In this document: positions 8,782-18,533 of the stretch, piece after piece
How positions within the stretch are numbered: position 1 is the stretch's first letter
How the letters are laid out: each line of letters begins with the position of its first letter
Assembly (NCBI RefSeq): GCF_030687575.1
Contig: NZ_CP117439.1
Location: forward strand, 5,471,501-5,535,500
Direction of reading: 5' to 3'
Length of the DNA: 64,000 nt
From: Pseudomonas sp. FP2309
Lineage (GTDB): Bacteria > Pseudomonadota > Gammaproteobacteria > Pseudomonadales > Pseudomonadaceae
Made by a program: the position numbers and the translations under genes
Notes under the pieces: generated by a model
Told to the model about the DNA's origin: nothing
The model's input: only the letters and a program-made list of their open reading frames with translations
The model's database searches: none

Positions 8782-8842
8782 TGTTTCAATATATTTGACA
8801 TAACGCCGGTAAACGCCCTTGCGATGTTCATTTTAATAAACA
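8782..8842. promoter_or_regulatory. Two operator-like imperfect palindromes between kauB and the cupin gene
   Basis: TGTTTCAATATATTTGACA (8782-8800) and TGTTCATTTTAATAAACA (8825-8842) share the form TGTT-(AT-rich)-ACA. In the second, seven of nine base pairs are symmetric. They stand about 43 bp apart in an AT-rich island of an otherwise GC-rich region, between two divergent genes. A repressor such as the polyamine regulator PauR is a natural candidate; this is inference from context, not a motif match. Confidence 0.45.
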
Positions 8843-8885
8843 TAGACTTTGGGCTCTCCAACCGCAGGCCAGACGGGACACGCAC

Positions 8886-9248
8886 ATGAGCATCCAGGAC
8901 ATCGTCGACTTCAGCCAAGCCAACACCGCCCCCGAACGCTATCGCCCCGCCGCAGAAAAAGTCCTCAAGGGCGATCCCGAGCAAACGGTCTACAACCACT
9001 ACAACAGTCCCTGCGGCCAGATGAACGCCGGAGTCTGGGAAGGTGAAGCAGGCCAATGGACGGTCAACTACACCGAGCACGAATACTGTGAAATTGTGCA
9101 GGGCGTCTCGGTACTGCGCGATGCCGACGGCAACGCCAAGACTTTGCGGGCGGGCGACCGCTTCGTGATCCCGGCCGGGTTCACCGGCACCTGGGAAGTG
9201 CTGGAAGCCTGCCGCAAGATTTACGTAGTGTTCGAACAGAAAGCCTGA
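8886..9248 (+). CDS. Cupin-domain protein
   Basis: A 120-residue single-domain cupin. The metal-binding motif 1 region is seen in YTEHEYCEIVQGVSVL and motif 2 in LRAGDRFVIPAGFTGTWEVLE. The shape fits the cupin_3 (DUF861/EutQ-like) group, often found beside amine and amino-acid catabolic genes. In Pseudomonas such a cupin lies near the polyamine genes pauB and kauB; its reaction is unknown. The gene is followed by a strong bidirectional terminator shared with rpmG. Confidence 0.82.
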   Translation: MSIQDIVDFSQANTAPERYRPAAEKVLKGDPEQTVYNHYNSPCGQMNAGVWEGEAGQWTVNYTEHEYCEIVQGVSVLRDADGNAKTLRAGDRFVIPAGFTGTWEVLEACRKIYVVFEQKA

Positions 9249-9265
9249 TCACCAGACGCCAGGCA

Positions 9266-9299
9266 AAAAAAACCCGCATCGTGAGATACGGGTTTTTTT
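9266..9299. terminator. Bidirectional rho-independent terminator between the cupin gene and rpmG
   Basis: An A-run, ACCCG and ATC, then the loop GTGA, then GAT and CGGGT followed by a T-run. The symmetric A- and T-runs allow it to stop transcription of both convergent units. Confidence 0.85.
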
Positions 9300-9317
9300 C
9301 ACAAGGAAGAAAATCAA

Positions 9318-9473
9318 TTACTTGATTTTGCCTTCTTTGTAGATCACGTGCTTGCGAACGCGCGGGTCGAACATTTTCTTTTCGAGCTTGTCCGGAGTAG
9401 TACGCTTGTTCTTGTCGGTAGTGTAGAAGTGACCAGTACCGGCGCTAGAGATCATTCGAATCAATTCACGCAT
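9318..9473 (-). CDS. rpmG: 50S ribosomal protein L33
   Basis: A 51-residue basic protein, the exact length usual for L33. Its N-terminus reads [20 protein letters not shown] and the C-terminus [16 protein letters not shown]. It is a small protein of the large ribosomal subunit near the E site. The gene lies 11 bp downstream of rpmB on the same strand, the conserved rpmBG operon, and GGAG stands before the ATG. It lacks the CxxC zinc motifs, so this is the zinc-independent form. Confidence 0.97.
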   Translation of the reverse strand: MRELIRMISSAGTGHFYTTDKNKRTTPDKLEKKMFDPRVRKHVIYKEGKIK

Positions 9474-9484
9474 GATAGAGCTCC

Positions 9485-9718
9485 TTAGATCTTGCCGGCG
9501 GCGCGGATTTCGGCCAGCACGACAGTGATGCCACGCTTGTCGATAATGCGCATGCCTTTGGCAGATACACGCAGGCGAACAAAACGTTTCTCTTCTTCAA
9601 CCCAGAAGCGGTGATGCTGCAGGTTCGGCAGGAAACGACGACGGGTTTTGTTATTTGCGTGGGAAATGTTATTCCCAGTCACCGGACCCTTACCGGTAAC
9701 TTGACAGACTCTCGACAT
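9485..9718 (-). CDS. rpmB: 50S ribosomal protein L28
   Basis: A 77-residue protein beginning [20 protein letters not shown], with the typical [16 protein letters not shown] core, the usual length for proteobacterial L28. It is part of the large ribosomal subunit and is first in the rpmBG operon. Its leader contains a perfect stem CCAACCC/GGGTTGG about 26 bases before the start codon, and a candidate sigma-70 promoter lies about 150 bases upstream. Confidence 0.97.
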   Translation of the reverse strand: MSRVCQVTGKGPVTGNNISHANNKTRRRFLPNLQHHRFWVEEEKRFVRLRVSAKGMRIIDKRGITVVLAEIRAAGKI

Positions 9719-10176
9719 GCCTCAGCCCTCTAAAACCACATGCCCAACCCGGCATGGGTTGGCCGCTTAATCTCTCAGTCATTTGGCGCCAGGCGCCGCG
9801 TTTCTTTAGGGTCTTACCGGCTACACCTACAAGCGAAGGAACCGGGCCCCTAGAAAAGAGCGCTGCTTTATACCAGAAAGACCTTGGTGCAACAACAGCG
9901 AGTGTGTTTTTACCGGAGTAAATCTCGGCCGTTGACGCCTGAACCGTTGCCAGGAGGGGCCGCTACCAGAGCCGACCGCTCGTCGCACAGAATGATTTTC
10001 AGCGCCCGCGTGCGCCTCAAAGCGCACGGCGAAACAATCTGAGGCGCCATCAAAACAGCATTTTGACCAAAAGCACAGGCAAAAATGGGCTAGTCATTTA
10101 TCAATCAGACCACTACGGTAGGACTTTTCCAGACTGCACTCGCAGATGGGCCTCCGATCTGCAAAGGAAACCGACC
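9719..10176. other. 458-bp intergenic region between rpmB and the dppA-like gene
   Basis: No convincing gene is present. Leftward it holds the rpmB leader, with hairpin CCAACCC-GGCAT-GGGTTGG at 9744-9762 and GGCGCCAGGCGCC near 9785. Rightward it holds a hairpin CGTGCGC/GCGCACG at 10009-10028 and, just before the ribosome-binding site of the next gene, GCAGAT/ATCTGC at 10142-10162. A rightward promoter must lie here but is not obvious. Confidence 0.6.
9867..9895 (-). promoter_or_regulatory. Candidate sigma-70 promoter of rpmBG
   Basis: On the minus strand TTGTTG (9890-9895) and TATAAA (9867-9872) are separated by exactly 17 bases. The -10 is near consensus and the -35 matches three of six. 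The position, about 150 bases before rpmB, leaves a structured leader. Confidence 0.45.
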
Positions 10177-11769
10177 ATGCGCCTCGCTGCCCTACCCCTG
10201 TTGCTTGCCCCTCTCTTTATCGCGCCGCTGGCCTCTGCCGCCACCAACTTGAGCGTTTGCACCGAGGCCAGCCCCGAAGGGTTCGATGTGGTGCAGTACA
10301 ACTCGCTGACCACCACTAACGCGTCGGCCGACGTGCTGATGAACCGCCTCGTCGACTACGACGCGACAAGCGGCAAGCTGGTGCCAAGCCTGGCGGACAG
10401 CTGGGAAGTGTCGCCGGACGGCCTGACTTACACCTTCAAGCTGCACCCGGACGTGAAGTTCCATCGCACCGAGTACTTCACACCAAGCCGCAGCCTGACC
10501 GCAGAAGACGTGCGGTTCAGCTTCGAACGCATGCTCGACCCGGCCAACCCGTGGCACAAGATTGCCCAGAGCGGCTTCCCCCACGCCCAGTCCCTGCAAT
10601 TGCCTACGCTGGTCAAAAAGATCGACGCCCTCGATCCGCTGACCGTGCGCTTCACCCTGGATCATGCTGACTCCACCTTCCTGGCAGCGCTGAGCATGGG
10701 CTTTGCGTCGATCTACCCGGCCGAATACGCTGACAAACTGCTTAAGGCCGGCACGCCCGAAAAGCTCAACAGCCAGCCGATCGGCACCGGGCCATTTATC
10801 TTCAGCCGCTTTCAGAAAGATGCCGTGGTTCGCTTCAAAGCCAACCCGAACTACTTCGCCGGCAAACCGGCTGTGGATAACTTGATCTTCGCCATCACAC
10901 CGGACGCCAACGTGCGCCTGCAGAAGCTGCACCGCGATGAATGCCAGATCGCGCTGTCGCCCAAGCCGCTGGATGTGGGCGAAGCCGAGAAAGACCCTGC
11001 GCTCAAAGTAGAAAAAACCGCCGCGTTCATGACCGCCTTTGTGGCTATCAACAGCCAACACCCTCCGCTGGACAAGCCCGAAGTGCGCCAGGCGATCAAC
11101 CTTGCCTTCGACAAGGCCAGCTACCTCAAGGCTGTGTTCGAAGGTACTGCCGAAGCCGCTAATGGCCCTTACCCGCCCAACACGTGGAGCTATGCCAAGG
11201 ATCTGCCGGGTTATCCACAGGACCTCGCCAAGGCCAAGGCACTGCTGGACCGCGCCGGACTCAAGGACGGTTTCAAGACCACGATCTGGACTCGCCCCAC
11301 CGGCAGCCTGCTGAACCCCAATCCAAACCTGGGCGCGCAACTGCTGCAGGCGGACCTGGCCAAGGTCGGTATCCAGGCCGAGATCCGCGTAATCGAATGG
11401 GGCGAGCTGATTCGTCGTGCCAAGGCGGGCGAACACGACCTGCTGTTTATGGGTTGGGCCGGCGATAACGGTGACCCGGATAATTTTCTGACCCCGCAGT
11501 TTTCCTGCGCGGCCGTTAAGTCTGGTACCAATTTCGCGCGTTACTGCGACCCTGCGCTCGACAAGCTGATCAGTGCCGGCAAGACCACCAGCGAGCAAGG
11601 CGTGCGCAGCAAGCTGTATCAACAGGCCCAGGCGCAGATCCAGCAACAGGCGCTATGGTTGCCACTGGCACATCCGACGGCGTTCGCTCTGGCACGCAAG
11701 CATGTCGAGGGATACCAGGTGAGCCCATTCGGCCGCCAGGACTTCTCGAAAGTCAGCATCAAGCCCTGA
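10177..11769 (+). CDS. ABC transporter substrate-binding protein, dipeptide/oligopeptide type (DppA-like)
   Basis: A 530-residue periplasmic binding protein of family 5 (SBP_bac_5). It has a cleavable signal peptide (MRLAALPLLLAPLFIAPLAS, then A-A), the family signature LADSWEVSPDGLTYTFKLHPDVKFH at about residues 65-90, and a C-terminal LLFMGWAGDNGDPDNF segment typical of DppA. The disulphide pair C-A-A-V...C near residues 440-455 is also DppA-like. It delivers peptides to an inner-membrane ABC permease that is not encoded nearby. ATG 10177 is chosen because AAGGAAA lies 6-7 bases upstream. Heme or opine binding cannot be excluded. Confidence 0.87.
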   Translation: MRLAALPLLLAPLFIAPLASAATNLSVCTEASPEGFDVVQYNSLTTTNASADVLMNRLVDYDATSGKLVPSLADSWEVSPDGLTYTFKLHPDVKFHRTEYFTPSRSLTAEDVRFSFERMLDPANPWHKIAQSGFPHAQSLQLPTLVKKIDALDPLTVRFTLDHADSTFLAALSMGFASIYPAEYADKLLKAGTPEKLNSQPIGTGPFIFSRFQKDAVVRFKANPNYFAGKPAVDNLIFAITPDANVRLQKLHRDECQIALSPKPLDVGEAEKDPALKVEKTAAFMTAFVAINSQHPPLDKPEVRQAINLAFDKASYLKAVFEGTAEAANGPYPPNTWSYAKDLPGYPQDLAKAKALLDRAGLKDGFKTTIWTRPTGSLLNPNPNLGAQLLQADLAKVGIQAEIRVIEWGELIRRAKAGEHDLLFMGWAGDNGDPDNFLTPQFSCAAVKSGTNFARYCDPALDKLISAGKTTSEQGVRSKLYQQAQAQIQQQALWLPLAHPTAFALARKHVEGYQVSPFGRQDFSKVSIKP

Positions 11770-11776
11770 GCGCCCT

Positions 11777-11797
11777 CCCCGCCCTCACCGGGCGGGG
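11777..11797. terminator. Hairpin between convergent dppA-like gene and radC
   Basis: CCCCGCCC, loop TCACC, GGGCGGGG form an 8-bp all-GC stem directly after the binding-protein stop and directly before the radC stop. No T-run follows on either side, so it is a weak or non-classical terminator. Confidence 0.4.
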
Positions 11798-12472
11798 TCA
11801 CATCCACCCATATTCGGCCATCGATAACGGATCCCCATCTCCCACGATGATGTGATCGAGCACCCGCACATCCACCACTTCCAGGGCTTTTTGCAGAATC
11901 TTGGTCAATTTACGATCAGCCGCACTGGGTTCCACACTCCCGGAAGGGTGGTTATGGCACAGGATCAATGCTGCCGCGTTGTAGGCCAATGCGCGTTTAA
12001 CCACTTGCCGGGGGTAAACCACCGCAGCATCAATGGTGCCCTGGAAAAGCGCCTCAAAACCCAACACCCGGTGCTTTGAATCGAGAAACAGGCAGCCAAA
12101 AATCTCGTGTGGCTCATGCCGCAACAGCGCTTTGAGGTAATCGCGTACGGCCTCCGGGCTTTCCAATACCGATTCACTGCGCAACTGTTCGGCCATGTGT
12201 CGCCGGGCCATTTCGAGCACCGCCTGCAACTGAGCAAACTTGGCCGGCCCCAAGCCCAATTGCTGGTTGAACACTGCCTGGCTGGCATCCAGCAGTGGGC
12301 GCAAGCCGCCAAATTTCGCCAACAGATGGCGCGCCAGGTCCACTGCGCTTTTCCCGCAGACCCCAGTGCGCAGGAAAATCGCTAACAACTCGGCGTCCGA
12401 CAAACTCGCGGCGCCCCACTCCAATAGCTTTTCCCGCGGACGCTCTGCCGCTGGCCAATCACGAATGCTCAT
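11798..12472 (-). CDS. radC: RadC-family JAB/MPN-domain protein
   Basis: A 224-residue protein beginning [21 protein letters not shown] helix-hairpin-helix-like N-terminal part (residues about 10-95, including [16 protein letters not shown]) precedes the RadC/MPN domain. The JAMM metal-site motif is [14 protein letters not shown] (H-x-H, S, D). The historical link to DNA repair in E. coli is disputed, and the biochemical activity of the family is not established. The start at 12472 is fixed by GGAGGTGGG immediately upstream; the longer frame upstream is not RadC-like. It is divergent from coaBC. Confidence 0.93.
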   Translation of the reverse strand: MSIRDWPAAERPREKLLEWGAASLSDAELLAIFLRTGVCGKSAVDLARHLLAKFGGLRPLLDASQAVFNQQLGLGPAKFAQLQAVLEMARRHMAEQLRSESVLESPEAVRDYLKALLRHEPHEIFGCLFLDSKHRVLGFEALFQGTIDAAVVYPRQVVKRALAYNAAALILCHNHPSGSVEPSAADRKLTKILQKALEVVDVRVLDHIIVGDGDPLSMAEYGWM

Positions 12473-12624
12473 CCCACCTCCTTGTCCCTGTGCGCCATGT
12501 ACGCCGCTGTTGCAGCGCGGACGCTGTGTTATCGTAGGCCCTCTTTTTTGCATGCGATTTCACCTGGGGAGGGGAGATCGCAGGCGTCACTGAACTGGCT
12601 TCACTGAACTGGAAAGGCAAACCA

Positions 12625-13833
12625 ATGCAGCGTCTGTATCGGAAACGCATCGTTCTCGGCGTCGGCGGCGGCATTGCCGCCTACAAGAGCGCAGAGTTGG
12701 TTCGCAGGCTCCTTGACCAAGGTGCCGAAGTGCGCGTGGTCATGACCCGTGGCGGCAGTGAGTTCATCACGCCGCTGACCATGCAGGCCTTGTCCGGCCA
12801 CCCGGTTCACCTTGACCTGCTGGACCCGGCGGCAGAAGCCGCCATGGGCCATATCGAACTGGCCAAATGGGCCGACCTGGTGCTGATCGCACCGGCCACC
12901 GCCGACTTGATCGCGCGCCTGGCCCAAGGCATCGCCGATGACCTGCTGACCACCCTGGTATTGGCTACCGATGCCACCGTCGCCATCGCCCCGGCCATGA
13001 ACCAGGCCATGTGGCGAGACCCGGCCACCCAGGCCAATACCCAGCTCCTGCAAAGCCGCGGCCTCAAGGTGTTCGGCCCAGCCTCCGGCAGCCAGGCCTG
13101 TGGTGACGTCGGCATGGGCCGCATGCTCGAAGCCAACGACCTGGCACTGTGTGCCGCCGAATGCTTCCAGCACCTGGCCCTCACCGGCAAACACGTGCTG
13201 ATCACCGCCGGCCCCACGCAGGAAAATATCGACCCGGTGCGTTACATCACCAACCATAGCTCAGGAAAAATGGGCTTTGCGCTGGCCGAAGCTGCGGTCG
13301 AGGCAGGCGCACGTGTCACGCTGATCACCGGTCCCGTGCACTTGCCGACCCCCGATCGCGTCACGAGAATCGACGTAGTCAGCGCACGGGACATGCTGGC
13401 GGCGTGCGAAGCGGCCATTCCCTGCGACGTGTTTATCGCTTCGGCAGCGGTCGCGGATTACCGTCCGGAAGTCGTTGCCCCGCAAAAGCTCAAGAAAGAC
13501 CCTACAAGCGGCGACGGCCTGCTCCTGCAAATGGTGCGCAACCCGGACATCCTGGCCACTATTGCCACCCGCCCGGACCGCCCGTTCAGTGTTGGCTTCG
13601 CCGCCGAGACCGAGCACCTGCTGGATTACGCCGCGCGCAAATTGAAAGACAAAAACCTCGACCTGATCGTTGCCAATGATGTCGCCAACCCCAGCATCGG
13701 CTTCAACAGCGAGGAAAACGCCTGCAGCGTGATTGACCGCGATCTGCACGCCACCCTTTTCGCCCAGACCAGCAAGGGCAAGATTGCCCGCCAACTGATC
13801 TCTTTTATCGCCCAACGGCTGAACCAGGTTTAA
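12625..13833 (+). CDS. coaBC: Bifunctional phosphopantothenoylcysteine decarboxylase / phosphopantothenate-cysteine ligase
   Basis: A 402-residue fused enzyme of coenzyme A synthesis. The N-terminal CoaC flavoprotein (about 1-185) has GGGIAAYK, catalytic His76 in [10 protein letters not shown], the PAMN motif at 123-126 and the essential Cys159 in [13 protein letters not shown]. The C-terminal CoaB ligase (about 190-400) starts with [16 protein letters not shown] and contains the APQKLKKDP lysine segment. It lies 5 bp from dut, the conserved coaBC-dut arrangement of gammaproteobacteria. Confidence 0.97.
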   Translation: MQRLYRKRIVLGVGGGIAAYKSAELVRRLLDQGAEVRVVMTRGGSEFITPLTMQALSGHPVHLDLLDPAAEAAMGHIELAKWADLVLIAPATADLIARLAQGIADDLLTTLVLATDATVAIAPAMNQAMWRDPATQANTQLLQSRGLKVFGPASGSQACGDVGMGRMLEANDLALCAAECFQHLALTGKHVLITAGPTQENIDPVRYITNHSSGKMGFALAEAAVEAGARVTLITGPVHLPTPDRVTRIDVVSARDMLAACEAAIPCDVFIASAAVADYRPEVVAPQKLKKDPTSGDGLLLQMVRNPDILATIATRPDRPFSVGFAAETEHLLDYAARKLKDKNLDLIVANDVANPSIGFNSEENACSVIDRDLHATLFAQTSKGKIARQLISFIAQRLNQV

Positions 13834-13838
13834 TTTCC

Positions 13839-14294
13839 ATGCACGCTTTGCAAGCCAAGATCCTCGACCCCCGCATCGGCACCGAATTCCCACTGCCGGC
13901 CTACGCCACCCCAGGCTCTGCCGGTCTGGACCTGCGCGCCATGCTCAAGGAAGACACCGTCCTCGAACCGGGCCAGACCCTTCTGATCCCGACCGGCCTG
14001 TCAATCTACGTAGGCGACCCAGGCCTGGCGGCCCTGATCCTGCCGCGCTCCGGCCTGGGCCACAAACACGGCATCGTGCTGGGCAACCTCGTGGGACTGA
14101 TTGACTCCGACTACCAGGGCGAACTGATGGTGTCGTGCTGGAACCGTGGCCAGACCGCTTTCAACATTGCTGTCGGCGAGCGTATTGCGCAACTGGTGCT
14201 GGTACCGGTCGTGCAGGCACACTTCGAACTGGTGCAGGAATTTGACGAAACCCAACGCGGCGCAGGCGGGTTTGGGCATTCCGGCAGTCACTGA
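13839..14294 (+). CDS. dut: Deoxyuridine 5'-triphosphate nucleotidohydrolase (dUTPase)
   Basis: A 151-residue trimeric dUTPase, the standard length. The five motifs are visible: [44 protein letters not shown], and the C-terminal flexible arm [10 protein letters not shown]. It hydrolyses dUTP to dUMP, which prevents uracil incorporation and feeds thymidylate synthesis. It is probably co-transcribed with coaBC. Confidence 0.97.
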   Translation: MHALQAKILDPRIGTEFPLPAYATPGSAGLDLRAMLKEDTVLEPGQTLLIPTGLSIYVGDPGLAALILPRSGLGHKHGIVLGNLVGLIDSDYQGELMVSCWNRGQTAFNIAVGERIAQLVLVPVVQAHFELVQEFDETQRGAGGFGHSGSH

Positions 14295-14423
14295 CCAAGA
14301 TGAATCCGACCGGTCCCTTTTCGTCCGGCCGGACGCCACCGCAGGGCTTTCAGAATGAACAATGCACAGACCTTGCAGGCGATATTTACCCTTTTAAATC
14401 AATGCACTACGCAAATAAAAACG

Positions 14424-14439
14424 CGGAGCAAAAGCTCCG
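14424..14439 (+). terminator. Hairpin downstream of dut
   Basis: CGGAGC, AAAA, GCTCCG form a 6-bp stem in an AT-rich stretch between dut and algC. Only a short CTTTT follows after six bases, so it is a weak terminator candidate. Confidence 0.35.
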
Positions 14440-14558
14440 ATGGCACTTTTACACCACGAACTCTCTGCCGAAAACACCGTCATACCCTTCAGTTTGAGCC
14501 TGCCGGTCAGCCACATTAAGACCAGCCTTGCCCCCTTCAGATGGAGTTTGCCCCCGCG

Positions 14559-15959
14559 ATGAGTACCGCAGCCCACCAAGTAGTCCCGACCTTCCCCGAC
14601 AGTATCTTTCGCGCCTATGACATCCGTGGCGTGGTGCCCAAGACCCTGACCACCGAAACCGCTTACTGGATTGGTCGCGCCATCGGCGCCCAAAGCCTGG
14701 CCCAGCATGAGCCCAACGTTTCGGTGGGCCGTGACGGCCGCCTGTCCGGCCCGGAATTGGTTGAACAACTGATCCAGGGCCTGGCAGACAGTGGTTGCCA
14801 TGTCAGCGATGTGGGCCTGGTGCCAACGCCTGCGCTGTACTACGCAGCCAATGTCCTGGCCGGCAAAACCGGGGTCATGCTCACCGGCAGCCATAACCCA
14901 CGGGACTACAACGGTTTCAAGATCGTCATCGCTGGCGACACTCTGGCCAACGAACAGATCCAGGCCCTGCACGAGCGCCTCAAGAACAATGACCTGACCA
15001 GCGGCGAGGGCAGCGTCACAAAAGTCGACATTCTTCAGCGCTACGCTGATGAAATCACGGGCGACGTGAAGCTCGCGCGCCGCCTGAAAGTGGTGGTGGA
15101 CTGCGGCAACGGGGCGGCTGGGGTGATTGCTCCACAACTGCTCGAAGCCCTGAACTGCGAAGTGATCCCGCTGTTTTGCGAGGTGGATGGCAACTTCCCC
15201 AACCACCACCCGGACCCGGGCAAACCTGAAAACCTGGTAGACCTGATCGCCAAGGTCAAGGAAACCGGCGCCGACGTAGGCCTGGCTTTCGACGGCGACG
15301 GTGACCGCGTGGGCGTGGTGACAAACACCGGCGAAAACGTATTCGCAGACCGCCTCTTGATGCTGTTCGCCCGTGATGTGGTGGCTCGCAACCCAGGTGC
15401 CGAAATCATTTTCGACGTGAAATGCACCCGCCGCCTGACCCCGTTGATCAAGGAGTATGGCGGTCGCCCGCTAATGTGGAAGACCGGTCACTCGTTGATC
15501 AAAAAGAAAATGAAGGAAACCGGCGCCCTGTTGGCCGGCGAAATGAGCGGCCACGTGTTCTTCAAGGAACGCTGGTTCGGTTTTGACGACGGTATTTACA
15601 GCGCCGCTCGCCTGCTGGAGATCCTCAGCAAGGAAAAATCCACGGCGCAGGAGCTGTTTCAGACCTTCCCCAACGATATTTCTACGCCAGAGATCAATAT
15701 CCATGTGACCGAGGAGAGCAAATTCAGCATCATTGACGCACTGCACGATGCGCAATGGGGCGAAGGTGCCCACCTGACCACCATTGATGGTGTGCGAGTC
15801 GATTACGCCAAAGGCTGGGGCCTGGTCCGCGCCTCCAACACCACGCCGGTGCTGGTGCTGCGTTTCGAGGCGGATACCGAGGCTGAGTTGCAGCGCATCA
15901 AGGACGTGTTCCACGCCCAGTTGAAACGTGTTGCCCCCGATCTCCAACTACCGTTCTGA
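14559..15959 (+). CDS. algC: Phosphomannomutase/phosphoglucomutase AlgC
   Basis: A 466-residue alpha-D-phosphohexomutase. Domain order is: phosphoserine loop with Ser111 in TGSHNPRDYNG, metal loop DGDGDR at about residue 246, sugar loop GEMSGHVFF at about 328, and phosphate-binding C-terminal domain with RASNTTPVLVLRFE. It interconverts mannose and glucose 1- and 6-phosphates for alginate, LPS and rhamnolipid precursors. ATG 14559 is chosen because the protein then matches the length I know for P. aeruginosa AlgC (463). An in-frame ATG at 14541 would add six residues. It precedes argB, as in other pseudomonads. Confidence 0.95.
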   Translation: MSTAAHQVVPTFPDSIFRAYDIRGVVPKTLTTETAYWIGRAIGAQSLAQHEPNVSVGRDGRLSGPELVEQLIQGLADSGCHVSDVGLVPTPALYYAANVLAGKTGVMLTGSHNPRDYNGFKIVIAGDTLANEQIQALHERLKNNDLTSGEGSVTKVDILQRYADEITGDVKLARRLKVVVDCGNGAAGVIAPQLLEALNCEVIPLFCEVDGNFPNHHPDPGKPENLVDLIAKVKETGADVGLAFDGDGDRVGVVTNTGENVFADRLLMLFARDVVARNPGAEIIFDVKCTRRLTPLIKEYGGRPLMWKTGHSLIKKKMKETGALLAGEMSGHVFFKERWFGFDDGIYSAARLLEILSKEKSTAQELFQTFPNDISTPEINIHVTEESKFSIIDALHDAQWGEGAHLTTIDGVRVDYAKGWGLVRASNTTPVLVLRFEADTEAELQRIKDVFHAQLKRVAPDLQLPF

Positions 15960-15980
15960 TTTTTTACACCGGAGCCCTGA

Positions 15981-16886
<906 letters not shown>

Positions 16887-16898
16887 CCGCTAAAAAAC

Positions 16899-16937
16899 AA
16901 AAAGCCCCCATTCAATTCAATTGAATGGGGGCTTTTT
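16899..16937. terminator. Bidirectional terminator between argB and pyrE
   Basis: A long stem AAAAAGCCCCCATTCAA paired with TTGAATGGGGGCTTTTT around a 5-base loop. With an A-run on one side and a T-run on the other it serves both convergent genes. Confidence 0.93.
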
Positions 16938-16968
16938 TGCTCCCGCTGGACTGCGCCGCAGCCCCAAA

Positions 16969-17613
16969 TCAGACGCCAAACTGCTCGCGGTATGCACGTA
17001 CTGCCGGCAAATGCTGCTTGAGCTGCGGGTCATCTTCCAGGAACTGTAACACCTGGTTCAACGACACGATGCTCACCACCGGAATACCAAAATCGCGTTC
17101 CACTTCCTGGATCGCCGACAACTCGCCGTTGCCGCGCTCCTGGCGGTTCAGCGCGATCAGCACACCGGCAGCTTTGGCACCCTCCTGGGAAGCGATGATC
17201 TGCATCACTTCGCGGATCGCAGTACCTGCGGTGATGACATCGTCGATGATCAGTACATCGCCAGTGAGCGGTGCGCCCACCAAGCTACCGCCTTCGCCAT
17301 GCGCCTTGGCTTCCTTGCGGTTGAAACACCACGGCAGGTCCCGCCCATGATGTTCAGCCAGCGCCACTGCGGTAGCGGCGGCCAGCGGGATACCTTTGTA
17401 AGCCGGACCAAACAGCACATCGAAAGAAATACCGCTTTCGACGATGGCCGCTGCATAGAAACGACCCAACTGAGCCAGGGCCGAACCCGAGTTGAACAAG
17501 CCCGCATTGAAGAAGTAAGGGCTGGTACGCCCGGACTTGAGGGTGAACTCACCGAAGCGCAAAACCCCGCGATCGATGGCAAAACGAATGAAATCGCGTT
17601 GATACGCCTGCAT
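16969..17613 (-). CDS. pyrE: Orotate phosphoribosyltransferase
   Basis: A 214-residue enzyme of the usual length (E. coli 213). The N-terminus is [20 protein letters not shown], the catalytic loop region is [13 protein letters not shown], and the PRPP-binding motif is [14 protein letters not shown]. It converts orotate and PRPP to orotidine 5'-phosphate in pyrimidine synthesis. ATG 17613 is the conserved start; the frame stays open seven codons further. It is divergent from crc with an 82-bp spacer containing a perfect palindrome. Confidence 0.97.
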   Translation of the reverse strand: MQAYQRDFIRFAIDRGVLRFGEFTLKSGRTSPYFFNAGLFNSGSALAQLGRFYAAAIVESGISFDVLFGPAYKGIPLAAATAVALAEHHGRDLPWCFNRKEAKAHGEGGSLVGAPLTGDVLIIDDVITAGTAIREVMQIIASQEGAKAAGVLIALNRQERGNGELSAIQEVERDFGIPVVSIVSLNQVLQFLEDDPQLKQHLPAVRAYREQFGV

Positions 17614-17657
17614 GAAAAAAGCCTCAGATACCACGGATTTAGCTAATTAGGTAGACG

Positions 17658-17674
17658 GCGTGTATCATACACGC
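17658..17674. promoter_or_regulatory. Perfect 17-bp palindrome between pyrE and crc
   Basis: GCGTGTAT-C-ATACACGC is a perfect inverted repeat with a single central base, centred 30 bp before the crc start codon and 53 bp from pyrE. A further small palindrome CTAATTAG lies at 17643-17650. The position fits an operator acting on either promoter; the cognate regulator is not known to me. Confidence 0.5.
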
Positions 17675-17695
17675 ACGCGATTTTTGGGGCCATTT

Positions 17696-18475
17696 ATGCG
17701 GATCATCAGTGTGAACGTTAATGGTATTCAGGCTGCAGTCGAGCGTGGTTTGCTCAGTTGGCTGCAAGCCCAGAATGCCGACGTCATCTGCCTGCAGGAT
17801 ACCCGCGCCTCCGCCTTTGAACTGGACGACCCAGCCTTCCAACTGGATGGCTACTTCCTTTATGCCTGCGATGCCGAAGTGCCCACCCAAGGTGGCGTGG
17901 CTTTGTATTCGCGGTTGCAACCCAAGGCGGTCATCAGCGGCCTCGGCTTCGAGACAGCCGACCGCTACGGGCGCTACCTGCAAGCCGATTTCGATAAGGT
18001 CAGCATCGCGACCTTGCTGCTTCCTTCGGGGCAGAACGGCGATGAAGATTTGAACCAGAAATTCAAGCTAATGGACGACTTCGCCCGTTACTTGGATAAA
18101 CAGCGGCGCAAACGTCGTGAGTACATTTATTGTGGCTCGCTGTACGTGGCGCAACAGAAGCTGGATATCAAAAACTGGCGCGACAGCCAGCAATCACCTG
18201 GCTTCCTGGCGCCGGAACGGGCCTGGATGGACGAGATTGTCGGCAACATGGGCTATGTGGATGCCCTGCGTGAAGTCAGCCGTGAAGGCGACCAATACAG
18301 CTGGTGGCCAGACAACGAACAGGCTGAGATGCTCAACCTGGGCTGGCGTTTCGACTACCAGTTGCTGACCCCGGGCCTGCGCCGGTTTGTACGCAGCGCA
18401 CGCTTGCCGCGCCAGCCGCGCTTCTCGCAGCACGCGCCGCTGATCGTGGACTACGACTGGACGCTGACCATCTAA
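17696..18475 (+). CDS. crc: Catabolite repression control protein Crc
   Basis: A 259-residue member of the exonuclease III/EEP fold, exactly the length of P. aeruginosa Crc. It starts MRIISVNVNGIQAAVERGLL. Residues essential for nuclease activity are altered: QDTRAS replaces the usual QE(T)K site, GSLYVA replaces GDxN, and the terminal SQHAP replaces SDHxP. Crc is an RNA-associated partner of Hfq that blocks translation of catabolic mRNAs carrying A-rich motifs. Its divergence from pyrE is conserved in Pseudomonas. It ends at a strong terminator. Confidence 0.96.
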   Translation: MRIISVNVNGIQAAVERGLLSWLQAQNADVICLQDTRASAFELDDPAFQLDGYFLYACDAEVPTQGGVALYSRLQPKAVISGLGFETADRYGRYLQADFDKVSIATLLLPSGQNGDEDLNQKFKLMDDFARYLDKQRRKRREYIYCGSLYVAQQKLDIKNWRDSQQSPGFLAPERAWMDEIVGNMGYVDALREVSREGDQYSWWPDNEQAEMLNLGWRFDYQLLTPGLRRFVRSARLPRQPRFSQHAPLIVDYDWTLTI

Positions 18476-18489
18476 GGTCATTATCCAGG

Positions 18490-18525
18490 CACAAAAAAAC
18501 CGACATCGCTGTCGGTTTTTTTGTG
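18490..18525. terminator. Bidirectional terminator between crc and the DUF4870 gene
   Basis: CACAAAAAAACCGACA, loop TCGC, TGTCGGTTTTTTTGTG: a perfect 16-bp stem including the A- and T-runs. Confidence 0.93.
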
Positions 18526-18533
18526 GGTGTTCA

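Noticed and set aside
14295..14558. A short gene between dut and algC
   Set aside because: Small frames exist here (for example near 14300-14497) but lack a ribosome-binding site and any protein-like composition.
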